Shown here one piece after another: positions 9,301-16,725 of a stretch of 64,000 nt of DNA. Made by a program: the position numbers and the translations under genes. The number at the start of each line of letters is the position of its first letter. The stretch's first letter is position 1. The stretch is taken from positions 62,001 to 126,000 of the forward strand of contig JAZSLJ010000027.1 in the NCBI GenBank assembly GCA_045535305.1, in the 5' to 3' direction. The notes beneath the pieces were generated by a model. It was given only the letters and a program-made list of their open reading frames with translations, did no database searches and had not been told where the DNA came from. The stretch comes from UBA1081 sp045535305 (GTDB taxonomy: Bacteria > Bacillota > Clostridia > Oscillospirales > Acutalibacteraceae).

Positions 9301-9363
9301 TGCGAATGTAACGGCGAAATTGCATATAAACCCTTTGAAATCCGCACATTCCGTATAGTTTAA
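6349..9363 (+). CDS. Alpha-mannosidase, glycoside hydrolase family 38
   Basis: The 1004-residue protein matches class II alpha-mannosidases. HIDVAWLW (His235, Asp237), WIPDSFGFP (nucleophile and metal ligand Asp347) and QFHDVLPGSS (His551) form the expected zinc site. A helical middle domain and beta-rich C-terminal domains follow, the normal family architecture. No signal peptide is seen, so it should be cytoplasmic and act on imported manno-oligosaccharides. Two ATGs compete: 6343 is 1 bp from the AAAGGAG ribosome site, 6349 is 7 bp from it, so 6349 is preferred. It has its own promoter and terminator; no transporter or regulator adjoins it. Confidence 0.93.
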   Translation: MVDAIITKNLRMYRSRAILKSEPINNWQYKILEYTDKETYEQVTDWADYTDSVTFKTYKTCMMRAVYTPSKPRDTEESFLELVLPWNCEAYVSIDGVRYAGIDNGERRCRVYLEDSMYDREISIELEIYSCTFCDGECIERPLSGPAYVTVDKALADFSYTMDYVYDLLGFIKNEYTLNKVRALFEKTIRDSDVSLDFEDYRENVIAIHKNLVAELQAMKIDSDEGVIDCVASTHIDVAWLWRFKDTIRKAGRSALNQLRLMDKYDDFEFSLSQPSVYNYIKEVYPDIFEQIRQRVKEGKWRLVGPMWVESDLNISGAESLIREFLYGHQFFKNEFGKTSDVCWIPDSFGFPASLPQIFAKCGMKSFYTTKVRWQTANEFPYNVFVWEGIDGSNLYATVPDMSNCYNNSIDNEDVRFASDRMQQKDIWDHALMSYGFGDGGGGVTEEMLKNYRLLQIAPGMPQVRITKAEDYFSQLDKKRSKLPVWKGELCVETHQGTYTTISDIKRNNRYAEMAFRRLDLLAVLAQEKGKESDYEEIVKNWKNLLLCQFHDVLPGSSIDSVYDDAEKIYKELFAFADKKQKELIEKALYKDNNGMIEFTVYNPNSFRASGYVPVDKKYAGCSFSNGSDVLTDADGNCSVYVELDGFSCEWFQISTTRLKEKKIDARDNGNSILVETPAFKFEIYSDGTLHNFVDKRADRVVSDGEKGLNNFVTYKDGPEMEDAWNIDKEYKMRPVDMGWENSVEIVENNGERVTVRVTKKHNDTVITQDIIAYANIDRVDFVSHIDWQEKYKILQVSFPVNVYATQASYEIAYGIVKRNTHANTPAEKWKHEYAAHRFTDLSDDVYGVSIFNDCKYGHNVIDNDMIMTLFRNTDNPSRFRDTGEHDFSYSIYPHMGGLSAGRVAQNAYQFNSPFIVFEGEGFAEKPFVSLSNEGMIIDCIKPAEDGNGFIVRMYEPYGIPGKTVLNIKRDAKITEVTPLEEYLCECNGEIAYKPFEIRTFRIV

Positions 9364-9370
9364 ACTTATA

Positions 9371-9401
9371 AATCCTATTTCTTCGGAGATAGGATTTTTT
9401 T
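9371..9401 (+). terminator. Intrinsic terminator of the GH38 gene
   Basis: An 11-bp stem with one G-T pair around a TTCG loop (9371-9381 with 9386-9396), followed by a T-run. Confidence 0.93.
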
Positions 9402-9402
9402 G

Positions 9403-9431
9403 TTGCAAAAAACAATTTTTATATGTATAAT
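9403..9431 (+). promoter_or_regulatory. Promoter of the GH28 gene
   Basis: TTGCAA (9403-9408), 17-bp spacer, TATAAT (9426-9431), 30 bp before the start codon and directly after the GH38 terminator. Confidence 0.75.
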
Positions 9432-9460
9432 GAATCTATAATATTTTTGGAGTGTTTCAA

Positions 9461-10846
9461 ATGAGCATTTTTTATGAGGTATCAGCCTACGGTGCAGTAG
9501 GCGACGGCAAAACTAATGACTGTGCGGCTATTCAGTCGGCTATTGATGCTTGCGAAGCGGCAGGTGGCGGCAGGGTAGTGCTTGAAAGCGGAAAAATATA
9601 TTACAGTAACTCAATTCAGCTTAAAAAGAATGTAGAATTGCATCTGCAAAAAGGCTCTGTTTTAAAAGCGACATCGGATATTGATGGCTATATAAGACCC
9701 TGCAAGATGATTAATGACCCCAAAACCGCTTTAGTAGGAAATCCTGTTACAGGCAAACCCTCATTCGTATTCATTTACGGATTTGAGGCAGATGGTTGCT
9801 CAATTACGGGTGAAGGCACTATTGACGGCAACTGCTATGCATTTGTTAAACGTAAAGACAGATATTATGTAACCGGTGATTTTTATCCCCGTCCCACAAC
9901 TATTTATATTGAAAAAAGTAATAATATTTCATTCCGTGATGTAACTATTACAAATGCTCCTTTCTGGACTCTGCATCCCGCAGGTTGTAATGATGTGCTT
10001 ATTTCACAAATAAGGATTCTTAATCCTCTCGATGTTGCCAACAGCGACGGAATTGACCCCGACCATTGTTCAAATGTAAGAATTTTAGGCTGTCATATCA
10101 CTTGCGCAGACGATTGCATATGCCTTAAAACCTCAAAGGGTAATGCGGAATACGGTCCTTGTGAAAATATTGTTATTGCCGATTGTACTCTTACATCAAC
10201 CTCTGCCGCAATAAAAATAGGCACAGAGGGTGTTGGTGATTTCAGAAATGTAACAGTTCACAATTGCATTATTTCAAAAAGTAACAGAGGACTTTCAATT
10301 CAGATCCGCGACGGCGGTAATGTGGAAAACGTTACTTTTTCCGATTGCACTGTTGAAACGCGCAGATTCTGCTCCGATTGGTGGGGTACTGCAGAGCCGA
10401 TTACCATTACCTGCTTCCGACGTGATGAAAATACGGTTGCTGGTCATATTAAAAATATCCGCTATTTCAATATTACCTGTAAGGGCGAAAACGGTGTGCT
10501 TATATATTCTTCACCCGAAAATCCCATTGAAAACGTTGTGTTTGAAAATTGCAATATTCACGTTGCAAAAACATCAAAATGGGATTGCGGTAAATATGAT
10601 TTGCGTCCTTGTATAGACCACGGTATAGAGGAAAATGATAATTCTGCATTTTTTATAAGGAATGCAAAAAATGTTCGTATTGAGAAAACTGCTGTAAGCT
10701 GGGGAAAAACACCTTATGAATATTATAAACACGCTCTTGATGCTCTCAATGTTGAAAATCTTGAGCTTATAAGAAATAATTTTTCTGCCGCAACAGCGGT
10801 AACAGATATTATAAAAACTGTAAACACAACCATTGACATGTCATAA
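9461..10846 (+). CDS. Glycoside hydrolase family 28 (polygalacturonase-like)
   Basis: The 461-residue protein is a right-handed parallel beta-helix enzyme. It opens with the pectinase-type YGAVGDGKTNDCAAIQ and carries the GH28 catalytic acids in NSDGIDPDH (Asp196) and CADDCICLKT (Asp217-218), with a later RGLSIQIRDGG segment at the substrate-subsite position. No signal peptide is present, so it probably acts in the cytoplasm on imported galacturonides or related oligosaccharides. GTG 9452 is in frame but lies on the GGAG ribosome site; ATG 9461 is chosen. It is a separate transcription unit; the exact substrate is not decidable here. Confidence 0.9.
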   Translation: MSIFYEVSAYGAVGDGKTNDCAAIQSAIDACEAAGGGRVVLESGKIYYSNSIQLKKNVELHLQKGSVLKATSDIDGYIRPCKMINDPKTALVGNPVTGKPSFVFIYGFEADGCSITGEGTIDGNCYAFVKRKDRYYVTGDFYPRPTTIYIEKSNNISFRDVTITNAPFWTLHPAGCNDVLISQIRILNPLDVANSDGIDPDHCSNVRILGCHITCADDCICLKTSKGNAEYGPCENIVIADCTLTSTSAAIKIGTEGVGDFRNVTVHNCIISKSNRGLSIQIRDGGNVENVTFSDCTVETRRFCSDWWGTAEPITITCFRRDENTVAGHIKNIRYFNITCKGENGVLIYSSPENPIENVVFENCNIHVAKTSKWDCGKYDLRPCIDHGIEENDNSAFFIRNAKNVRIEKTAVSWGKTPYEYYKHALDALNVENLELIRNNFSAATAVTDIIKTVNTTIDMS

Positions 10847-10861
10847 TTATTTTGGTATAAT
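10833..10861 (+). promoter_or_regulatory. Consensus promoter of the lipase gene
   Basis: Perfect TTGACA (10833-10838), 17-bp spacer, perfect TATAAT (10856-10861). The -35 box lies inside the last codons of the GH28 gene. Confidence 0.9.
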
Positions 10862-10895
10862 TTTTTAAAAATGAAAGTAAAAGGAGTTTTTGCAT

Positions 10896-11990
10896 ATGTA
10901 TTTTTTTAACAGAATTGCCGCAATGTTTATGTCCCTGATTATGGGCTTACTCTCATTATTCGGAATCTCAACCAATGACACAAAGGTTGACGAAAGCGAA
11001 TGGAACACCAATTACAGCTATGTGTTTGTTCACGGCCTGATGGGTTGGGGTGAGGATGATTTTGTCTACGATGTTATGCCTTACTGGGGAATGTTCGGCG
11101 GCGACCTCATGTCTTATCTTAACAATAAAGGTTTTGACTGCTGTGCTGCATCTGTTGCACCTACTGACAGTGCATGGGACAGAGCTTGTGAGCTTTATGC
11201 ACAGCTTACAGGTACCGTAACCGATTACGGTAAGGCTCATTCCGAAGAATACGGTCATGACAGATACGGTGAAGACTTTACCGGTAAAGCTCTCATTTCC
11301 GAATGGGATTCAGAAAATAAAATTAATCTTCTCGGTCATTCTTTCGGTGGCGCAACGGTGAGAATGTTTGCTCATCTTATGGCTGAAGGTGATGCAGATG
11401 AAATTGCAGCAACAAGTGAAGATGAAATAAGCGGTCTTTTCACAGGCGGTAAAGCTGATTGGATTTATTCCGTAACATCTCTTGCAGCTCCTCATAACGG
11501 CACAACTGCTTACGGCGTTGAAGAATCAGAGTCAGCTGACCTTGATACTGCGGCTTACGATATGCATATAGATAATGCTCTTGCGATGAATGAAAAGCTT
11601 ACTATCAGCGAATATACATATTACTTTTCATTTGCATGTTCAATGACACAGGCAAATGAAGACGGTACTTATACACCGATAGAAGAAAATATGGAGTCTC
11701 TGTTTGTTTCAAGCAGTGCGGAAATGGGTAAGCTTACAGGCACAACTCCCGGCGGATATGTAGTTGGTGAGGAATGGCTTGATAATGACGGTCTTGTAAA
11801 CACCTATTCGGCACTTGCACCCATAGGAAATCCCTCAACAGAATTTGATGCAGAAAATATTCAGTCAGGTATATGGAATATAATGCCTGTATATTATGGC
11901 GATCATATGTCTCTCCAGGGCGGTATGACTGTTGTTAATAATGTTAAACCGTTTTATATTGAACATCTTTCAATGATAAACAGTCTTTAA
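10896..11990 (+). CDS. Secreted lipase / alpha-beta hydrolase
   Basis: The 364-residue protein starts with a signal-peptide-like hydrophobic stretch (residues 1-25) and has the alpha/beta-hydrolase elements of secreted triacylglycerol lipases: FVHGLMGWG for the oxyanion region, the nucleophile elbow GHSFGG (Ser149), AAPHNGTTAY, an acid in NDGLVNTYS and a late His in YGDHMSLQGG. This order and the large lid-region inserts resemble the Bacillus/Staphylococcus lipase group. It should cleave acyl esters outside the cell. TTG 10890 is in frame but too near the AAAGGAG site; ATG 10896 is preferred. It has a consensus promoter; no clear terminator follows. Confidence 0.85.
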   Translation: MYFFNRIAAMFMSLIMGLLSLFGISTNDTKVDESEWNTNYSYVFVHGLMGWGEDDFVYDVMPYWGMFGGDLMSYLNNKGFDCCAASVAPTDSAWDRACELYAQLTGTVTDYGKAHSEEYGHDRYGEDFTGKALISEWDSENKINLLGHSFGGATVRMFAHLMAEGDADEIAATSEDEISGLFTGGKADWIYSVTSLAAPHNGTTAYGVEESESADLDTAAYDMHIDNALAMNEKLTISEYTYYFSFACSMTQANEDGTYTPIEENMESLFVSSSAEMGKLTGTTPGGYVVGEEWLDNDGLVNTYSALAPIGNPSTEFDAENIQSGIWNIMPVYYGDHMSLQGGMTVVNNVKPFYIEHLSMINSL

Positions 11991-12128
11991 AACAGAAAAA
12001 TCAGATTTAAAGGAACTATCTCAGCACAAAATTAATAATGTTCACAGGTTGTTCTTGTTTTGTTTACAAAACAAAGATGTTTTCAATGTATTATTTAGTA
12101 GTATGATTTTTTATAAAGGGTGTTTTTC

Positions 12129-13061
12129 ATGAGTAAAAGAAATTTCAGCTTGGTTGTACTTCTGGTGTCAAGCCTTGCTGCACTTACAGCTTCTATCATT
12201 CTTGTGGTAGATAGTTTTAATACAAATCCGGCATATTCCAACTCTGTTGTGGATACTGAAACAACAACAGGCTCAAGTATACAGAATCCGATTGTTCAAA
12301 ATCCCAATAATAATGTTGATGTTCCTGTAATAAATAATGGCGATCCGAATAACAACAGTCAGGTTGAAAACCCAACCGGATCTTCACAAAACGGCACGGA
12401 AAATCCGAACGGTTCTGATGTACCCGGTGATGTTGCAAATATGTCAGAGGCGGAAATTCTTGCAATGCTTGGTGATGCTGTAAATAAGACAAAAGCATAT
12501 ACAAGCACATTGTCTGTTAAACACGTTGAAACATTTGATGCAAACGTAACCGAATGTACAGGCGGCTCCACAGTTGCATCTATCGCTAACTCAGTAGTAA
12601 GTTCTATTGCTGCACCTACTGATGAGGTTCTCACTTTCAACGGTGGTACTGCAACCGACAGTGAAGGTGAAACTGTTACAATTCTTCTTCCTCAGAAGGG
12701 TAATTTCAGGCTTACAATGGACGGTATTAAAACAATAACCGCAACAAAAAACGGCGATGAAATCGTTGTTAAAGTTACTCTTGTTGAAGAAACTGTTGAT
12801 CATACAGTTTTTCCCACATTCAATGCTGCAGGTGTAGGCTATCTTGATTTATCAACACTTGATTTAGGTGTTCTTTCCATAGACACCGCTAACATGATTT
12901 ATCCCGGTTCTACTATCGAAGCACATATCCGTCCCGATGGATATGTTGGTTATGCAGCTTATACAATCCCCATGGATGTTAGTGTATCTACAAAAGGTCT
13001 TATAAAGGCTAATCTTGCTTTTGAAGGTATGCAGACTGAAACATGGCAGTTTAATTGGTAA
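12129..13061 (+). CDS. Membrane-anchored extracellular protein, unknown function
   Basis: The 310-residue protein has an N-terminal membrane helix (about residues 6-28) with no clear cleavage site, then a low-complexity Asn/Pro/Ser/Gly-rich linker to about residue 100, then a soluble domain of alternating beta segments ending in TETWQFNW. It probably sits on the cell surface with a long spacer. I do not recognise the domain. GTG 12120 is in frame but overlaps the ribosome site, so ATG 12129 is used. A tandem terminator follows. Confidence 0.7.
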   Translation: MSKRNFSLVVLLVSSLAALTASIILVVDSFNTNPAYSNSVVDTETTTGSSIQNPIVQNPNNNVDVPVINNGDPNNNSQVENPTGSSQNGTENPNGSDVPGDVANMSEAEILAMLGDAVNKTKAYTSTLSVKHVETFDANVTECTGGSTVASIANSVVSSIAAPTDEVLTFNGGTATDSEGETVTILLPQKGNFRLTMDGIKTITATKNGDEIVVKVTLVEETVDHTVFPTFNAAGVGYLDLSTLDLGVLSIDTANMIYPGSTIEAHIRPDGYVGYAAYTIPMDVSVSTKGLIKANLAFEGMQTETWQFNW

Positions 13062-13073
13062 TAAAATAGTAAA

Positions 13074-13108
13074 AACCGACAAGTTTACTGCTTGTCGGTT
13101 TTGTTTTG
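13074..13108 (+). terminator. Intrinsic terminator
   Basis: A 10-bp stem (AACCGACAAG 13074-13083, CTTGTCGGTT 13091-13100) with a T-rich tail. A second shorter hairpin with ten T (AAAGTC / GACTTT, 13134-13157) follows, making a tandem terminator. Confidence 0.92.
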
Positions 13109-13182
13109 CAGGTATATCTTTGGACGTAAAAAACAAAGTCTGTTGACTTTTTTTTTTGAAGACTGACCCTAATTTTGATATA

Positions 13183-13261
13183 AATGCACCCCTCTTTTGA
13201 GCCGAGGGGGTGCAAAGCCGTTTTAGGGCGTGCGTTTTTGACTTAGGGGGGGGCAAACGCT
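13183..13261 (-). other. GC-rich hairpin region between convergent genes
   Basis: A hairpin with stem GCACCCC (from 13184) and GGGGTGC (to 13212) is followed by a run of eight G near 13246-13253 and a GCGTTT / AAACGC pair. The local base composition is far richer in G and C than its surroundings. It could be the terminator of the leftward PH-like gene. No T-run clearly proves this. Confidence 0.35.
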
Positions 13262-13266
13262 TGTGA

Positions 13267-13740
13267 TTATTTAAGATACTTATCAAAAAACTGCTTCGTT
13301 GCAGGAACACATATGACCTTAAACATATATTTTCCACTTTTTTCTCTAAAAACAATGTAAGTACACCCTGCATTACGATATCGATAACCGCGTACTCGCA
13401 TCGAATAACCAACTATAGTCTCTGCTGCGGCAATGTCTCGAATTGAAAATGTTTTTTCTGTTTTGATACCAAAGTAGTAATCTACAACAATAATCACATC
13501 GTCAACAATTTCAATATATGCCTTGTCCATATCCCTCAGTGTTATAGCAATTAATATCACAAGTACAGACAAATGGGCAAGAATCACAACGGCAGGCATA
13601 ATGCTATTTATATATAAAGAACATACAACGGCCATAAAAAGAAAGAACACAATTATTAAACCAAAAACAAAAGCAAGCATGAGCTTAACAGACTTCTTAG
13701 TTTCGATATTTGGTGTTCTGTCGTGGGTGCTAAACCTCAT
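13267..13740 (-). CDS. Two-helix membrane protein, possible bacterial PH-like domain
   Basis: The 157-residue protein has two adjacent membrane helices (about residues 19-43 and 47-68), then a soluble part with YIEIVDDVIIVVDYYFGIKTEKTFSIRDI, reminiscent of the beta-strand start of membrane-associated PH-like domains. That resemblance is weak. It has a GAGGTG ribosome site 6 bp before ATG and its own promoter. It lies just outside the recombinase end of the prophage and may be host or element DNA; nothing decides this. Confidence 0.65.
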   Translation of the reverse strand: MRFSTHDRTPNIETKKSVKLMLAFVFGLIIVFFLFMAVVCSLYINSIMPAVVILAHLSVLVILIAITLRDMDKAYIEIVDDVIIVVDYYFGIKTEKTFSIRDIAAAETIVGYSMRVRGYRYRNAGCTYIVFREKSGKYMFKVICVPATKQFFDKYLK

Positions 13741-13760
13741 AGTATCACCTCTCTATTTAC

Positions 13761-13789
13761 AATATAGCATATTATCTTCTGTAATTCAA
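13761..13789 (-). promoter_or_regulatory. Promoter of the two-helix membrane protein gene
   Basis: On the minus strand TTGAAT (13789-13784), 17-bp spacer, TATATT (13766-13761). The -10 box overlaps an arm of an 11-bp inverted repeat. Confidence 0.65.
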
Positions 13790-13924
13790 CTATGTCCTCA
13801 TATAAATCAACGATTATGCTATATTTTAATGATTATAAATCTTTTATCGATTTAAAATGGTACAATCAAGTTATTTGTTAATTTCTCGACCCAAAAGTTT
13901 GTAAAATTCCTATTTTGGGTATAA

Positions 13925-13964
13925 AATAACCATCATTCCGTTGTATTGGAATGACGGTTATTTT
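13925..13964. terminator. Strong hairpin, probable terminator
   Basis: A 15-bp stem with one mismatch (AATAACCATCATTCC with GGAATGACGGTTATT), flanked by T-rich tracts on both strands. It could stop leftward transcription from the recombinase or rightward transcription; no rightward gene precedes it. Confidence 0.7.
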
Positions 13965-13988
13965 CTGGTATGAATGACAATAACGGAT

Positions 13989-14207
13989 TCACTGAAAAAC
14001 TTAAGTTCAGTGATATTCCGCCTGTGGCAGAGTGTTATTTTCGCTATGCAAAAGTGATATTGAAACCTGCGGTTTCAGTGATATTTTATTCGCCTTTTAT
14101 AACTGCCCGAAGGGCTATATCACTCGGCTTTTGCCGAATATCACTGCGAAGCAATATCACTCGCCGAAGGCGAATAAAACTAAAAAGCACTTCCGAAGAA
14201 GTGCTTT
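13989..14207. repeat. Mini-hairpin array built on the octamer AGTGATAT/ATATCACT
   Basis: The octamer occurs six times: direct from 14009, 14053 and 14077, inverted from 14117, 14138 and 14154. Tiny hairpins lie between copies: GAAACC/GGTTTC (14062-14076), GCCC/GGGC (14105-14114), CGGC/GCCG (14125-14136), CGCC/GGCG (14162-14172). An 11-bp outer inverted repeat (TTTTATTCGCC 14084-14094, GGCGAATAAAA 14169-14179) encloses much of it, and a 10-bp hairpin AAAGCACTTC/GAAGTGCTTT (14184-14207) adjoins. The recombinase reading frame ends inside it. It may be an imperfect repeat element or an end structure of the prophage. Confidence 0.75.
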
Positions 14208-15719
14208 CTCTGGCTGCCCATTTAATAAACTACCCGAACACCACAAATCATTGAATTTTTCAAGATTTTTATTGTGTTCATCTAATGTTAATGGCTTTCG
14301 ATTTTTAATATTAAAATAAATAACTAGTTTATCATCATAAATATAAACTGAATTTACAAATGTATCAATAATATGTTTTCTGAAATCTTCATCCTTCGGA
14401 TTACCTTCACAGAACTGCTTTAGCCAATCTATAACATCAGCTTCTGTTAATTTGATTCTTGCTGCTACTGTCATTTTAGCAATAGCTACTTCGATATCCT
14501 TTTTCTGTTGTTCGAGTTCTGCTGATTTCTTATTGATTTTATCAATGACTAATTGTGATGTAGCATTTAAAATTGCAGTTACGCATTTGTCTAGCTCTGT
14601 GTCAATTTTAATCAGTGTTTTTTTTAAACTATCTATTTCTGACTGATTAAATTCCGAATTATATGATTTAACTACACCCTGTGCAATATAATTCATATTA
14701 TCCGCTGAAAGAACATAGTTTAAAGTTTTTGCTATAATATAATCTTCAATTTCAGATTTTCTTTCACTTTTCTTTTTGCATCCGTTTCTGCGTTTTCGAT
14801 TATAACAAGTGTAATAATGATACGGTGTACCACTTTTCCCCGTTCCTTTATCACCGGTCATTAGAGAGCCACAATGACCGCAGAAGAGCTTGCCTGTGAG
14901 AAGATAAGAAATATCTTCATTGGACCTTTGACCTCTTAAACGCTTTCCGGATTCCTCTCTTTTCTGGCACTCCTCCCAAATATCTTTGCTGATTATAGCC
15001 GGACTTTCACGCTTGATTGCATCAGCTGTTCCGTATTTATATGTTGCATCACCAAAATAAACTCTGTTATTTATAATTTGAGTTATTGAGTTAATTGTGA
15101 AATTATTATTTCCACGTGTTTTGTATCCACGTTCGTTACATTCTTGGCAAATTTCTTTTTTTCCTTTACCATTTGCATATTCGGTAAAAATAAATTTAAC
15201 TATTTGTGCGGAAATATCATCAATTTGCAGCTTGCTGTCAACAACTTTATAACCGATAGGAGTATAACCGCCTGTGTTATTCCCTTTTAGTGCAGATTCT
15301 CGCATACCGCGTTTTACATTTTGTCCGAGTTGGCGACTGTAAACCTCTGCCATTGCTTCAAGCATAGCTTCCATAATAATGCTTTCATCGCCATCGCCGA
15401 CTGTTTCTGTAGCAGAGACTACTCTTATGCCGTATTTTTTAAGTTTGTTTTTATAAATGGCAGAATCATAGCGATTTCTGGAGAATCTGTCAAGTTTCCA
15501 AACTATAATGTATTTAAACTGTTTCTTTTCTGCATCGGCAATCATTCGTTGAAAATCGGGACGATTGTCAGAAGTTCCGCTTATTGCACGGTCAATGTAT
15601 TCACCAATAATCTGATAACCGCAGTTCTTAGCGTAATTATGGCAATAATGAAGCTGACCTTCAATGGATTGCTCAGTCTGGTTGTGTGAACTGTATCGAG
15701 CATATATAACAGCTTTCAT
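14157..15719 (-). CDS. Large serine recombinase (prophage integrase)
   Basis: The 520-residue protein has an N-terminal resolvase domain (KAVIYARYSSHNQ with the nucleophile Ser near residue 10, then VWKLDRFSRNR), a recombinase DNA-binding domain, a zinc ribbon (FCGHCGSLM, TCYNRKRRNGCKKK) and a coiled coil near residues 365-420. This is the architecture of phage and transposon large serine integrases, which join attP and attB sites without tRNA preference. The open frame continues upstream to 15824, but MKAVIY at 15719 has AAAGGA and fits the family. Its last 20 or so residues are encoded by the mini-hairpin array, so the original C-terminus may have been replaced. Confidence 0.93.
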   Translation of the reverse strand: MKAVIYARYSSHNQTEQSIEGQLHYCHNYAKNCGYQIIGEYIDRAISGTSDNRPDFQRMIADAEKKQFKYIIVWKLDRFSRNRYDSAIYKNKLKKYGIRVVSATETVGDGDESIIMEAMLEAMAEVYSRQLGQNVKRGMRESALKGNNTGGYTPIGYKVVDSKLQIDDISAQIVKFIFTEYANGKGKKEICQECNERGYKTRGNNNFTINSITQIINNRVYFGDATYKYGTADAIKRESPAIISKDIWEECQKREESGKRLRGQRSNEDISYLLTGKLFCGHCGSLMTGDKGTGKSGTPYHYYTCYNRKRRNGCKKKSERKSEIEDYIIAKTLNYVLSADNMNYIAQGVVKSYNSEFNQSEIDSLKKTLIKIDTELDKCVTAILNATSQLVIDKINKKSAELEQQKKDIEVAIAKMTVAARIKLTEADVIDWLKQFCEGNPKDEDFRKHIIDTFVNSVYIYDDKLVIYFNIKNRKPLTLDEHNKNLEKFNDLWCSGSLLNGQPEKALLRKCFLVLFAFGE

Positions 15720-15762
15720 AGTATCATCCTTTAAATGTATAGTTGATAAAAGGGCATAAAAA

Positions 15763-15876
15763 TACCCCTTGATTTTAACAAGGGGAGTGTGGTATACTGA
15801 CTTTGCGTAGCGGAGTATACACACTCCCTATATTTTTCGTCGCTCTGAGGACCAGTCAGAGCGGCGATTTTTTTTA
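15763..15876 (+). ncRNA. Structured intergenic element ending in a plus-strand terminator
   Basis: Three stems follow one another: CCCCTTG/CAAGGGG (about 15763-15785), a roughly 15-bp near-palindrome GGGAGTGT..GTATACT with its partner AGTATAC ACACTCCC (15782-15828), and CGCTCTGA/TCAGAGCG (15841-15863) followed by a long T-run in the plus direction. No plus-strand gene precedes this terminator, so either a small plus-strand RNA is made here or the element regulates the leftward recombinase. The first two stems share the GGGG at 15782-15785 and cannot both form fully. This is inference from structure alone. Confidence 0.45.
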
Positions 15877-15878
15877 TT

Positions 15879-16253
15879 TTAATTTAATACGAATGTGCTG
15901 ATTATTTTGCAAATATCAGCGATTTTTGCACTGCTTATAAATTCAAACTTCACTTTACCAGCACCGCTGAACCAAAGTTCAAGCTCACTGTCGGTATCAA
16001 GAACGCCTGCTGTTTCTACGGAGAATATTTGTATTTTTGAGTAGGGTAGGGATGTAAAATCTTTCTTTTTTCCTGTAACACCTTGAATATTAATTGCAAT
16101 AATTCTCTTATTTGTGAAAACTACACCATCTCGAATGGACTTAAAAGATGCAATTATTTGTTCATCTGCCACAAGCAGAGGTGAAAGTTCATTGTTGAAA
16201 GCATTTGGGGCATCTTTTAATTTGAAATATGCCGCATTTTTAAAGTCAATCAT
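15879..16253 (-). CDS. PH-domain protein (bacterial PH type)
   Basis: The 124-residue soluble protein matches small bacterial pleckstrin-homology proteins: LLVADEQIIASFKSIRDGVVFTNKRIIAI, then the conserved KKKDFTSLPYSKIQIFSVET, then a C-terminal helix. The family forms ring-like oligomers; ligand and role are unknown. It is the last of a leftward group with two zinc-ribbon membrane proteins. The start has an AAAGGAG site. Such genes between integrase and repressor in a prophage are usually expressed in the lysogen. Confidence 0.8.
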   Translation of the reverse strand: MIDFKNAAYFKLKDAPNAFNNELSPLLVADEQIIASFKSIRDGVVFTNKRIIAINIQGVTGKKKDFTSLPYSKIQIFSVETAGVLDTDSELELWFSGAGKVKFEFISSAKIADICKIISTFVLN

Positions 16254-16266
16254 TTTCTTATCTCCT

Positions 16267-16692
16267 TTACGTTCCGATTCCGGTCATCAAAAATACAAAA
16301 GCTGCAATTATACAAGCAATAATTAGAATAACTCTACTTGAACCTTGGAGCTTATATTGTTTATCATTTGTTTCAGTTTTTGGAATTTTCGGATTTTTAA
16401 TAAGTAACCAAAGCAAGCCGCCGCTCATAGTAATCATTAATATACCGCAAATTTTCATATCACCGAAAATTGCTGTCATAGCTCCAAAAAATGCAATTGC
16501 TGTACAAATCAAAACCTCAACAATTAGACGTGCAATTTGTGCAGGCTTTTTTACTTTCGGTAGTTGATTTTCAGACGAAAACAACGAGGCTTGTATCGTT
16601 GTTTTGGTATCGTTAATTTTATTGTTGCATCCGCATTTCGGACAAAATGAAGCATCATCGGGCATATCAGCACCGCATATTTTACAAATCAT
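16267..16692 (-). CDS. Zinc-ribbon membrane protein
   Basis: The 141-residue protein begins with a four-Cys zinc ribbon (MICKICGADMPDDASFCPKC), then a polar linker, then three hydrophobic segments (about residues 50-68, 73-93 and 117-138). The ribbon is cytoplasmic if the usual topology holds. It lies 13 bp upstream of the PH gene and 33 bp downstream of another zinc-ribbon membrane protein, so the three probably form one unit. No function can be assigned. Confidence 0.75.
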   Translation of the reverse strand: MICKICGADMPDDASFCPKCGCNNKINDTKTTIQASLFSSENQLPKVKKPAQIARLIVEVLICTAIAFFGAMTAIFGDMKICGILMITMSGGLLWLLIKNPKIPKTETNDKQYKLQGSSRVILIIACIIAAFVFLMTGIGT

Positions 16693-16725
16693 AAATATCC
16701 ATTCTTCTTTCCGTTATGCAATTAC

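Larger units (their letters stand above)
13741..13988. other. Intergenic region at the left prophage boundary
   Basis: No gene is seen here. It holds the PH-like gene promoter, a perfect 11-bp inverted repeat (AATATAGCATA 13761-13771 and TATGCTATATT 13815-13825), an 8-bp hairpin (ACCCAAAA with TTTTGGGT near 13892-13920) and a strong terminator-like hairpin (13925-13964). The left attachment site of the prophage most likely lies in or near this stretch, but no matching repeat was found at the right side by eye. Confidence 0.5.

Noticed and set aside
12054..12073. AT-rich inverted repeat TTGTTTT/AAAACAA after the lipase gene
   Set aside because: Seven A-T pairs without a T-run and in a very AT-rich stretch; neither a convincing terminator nor a clear operator.
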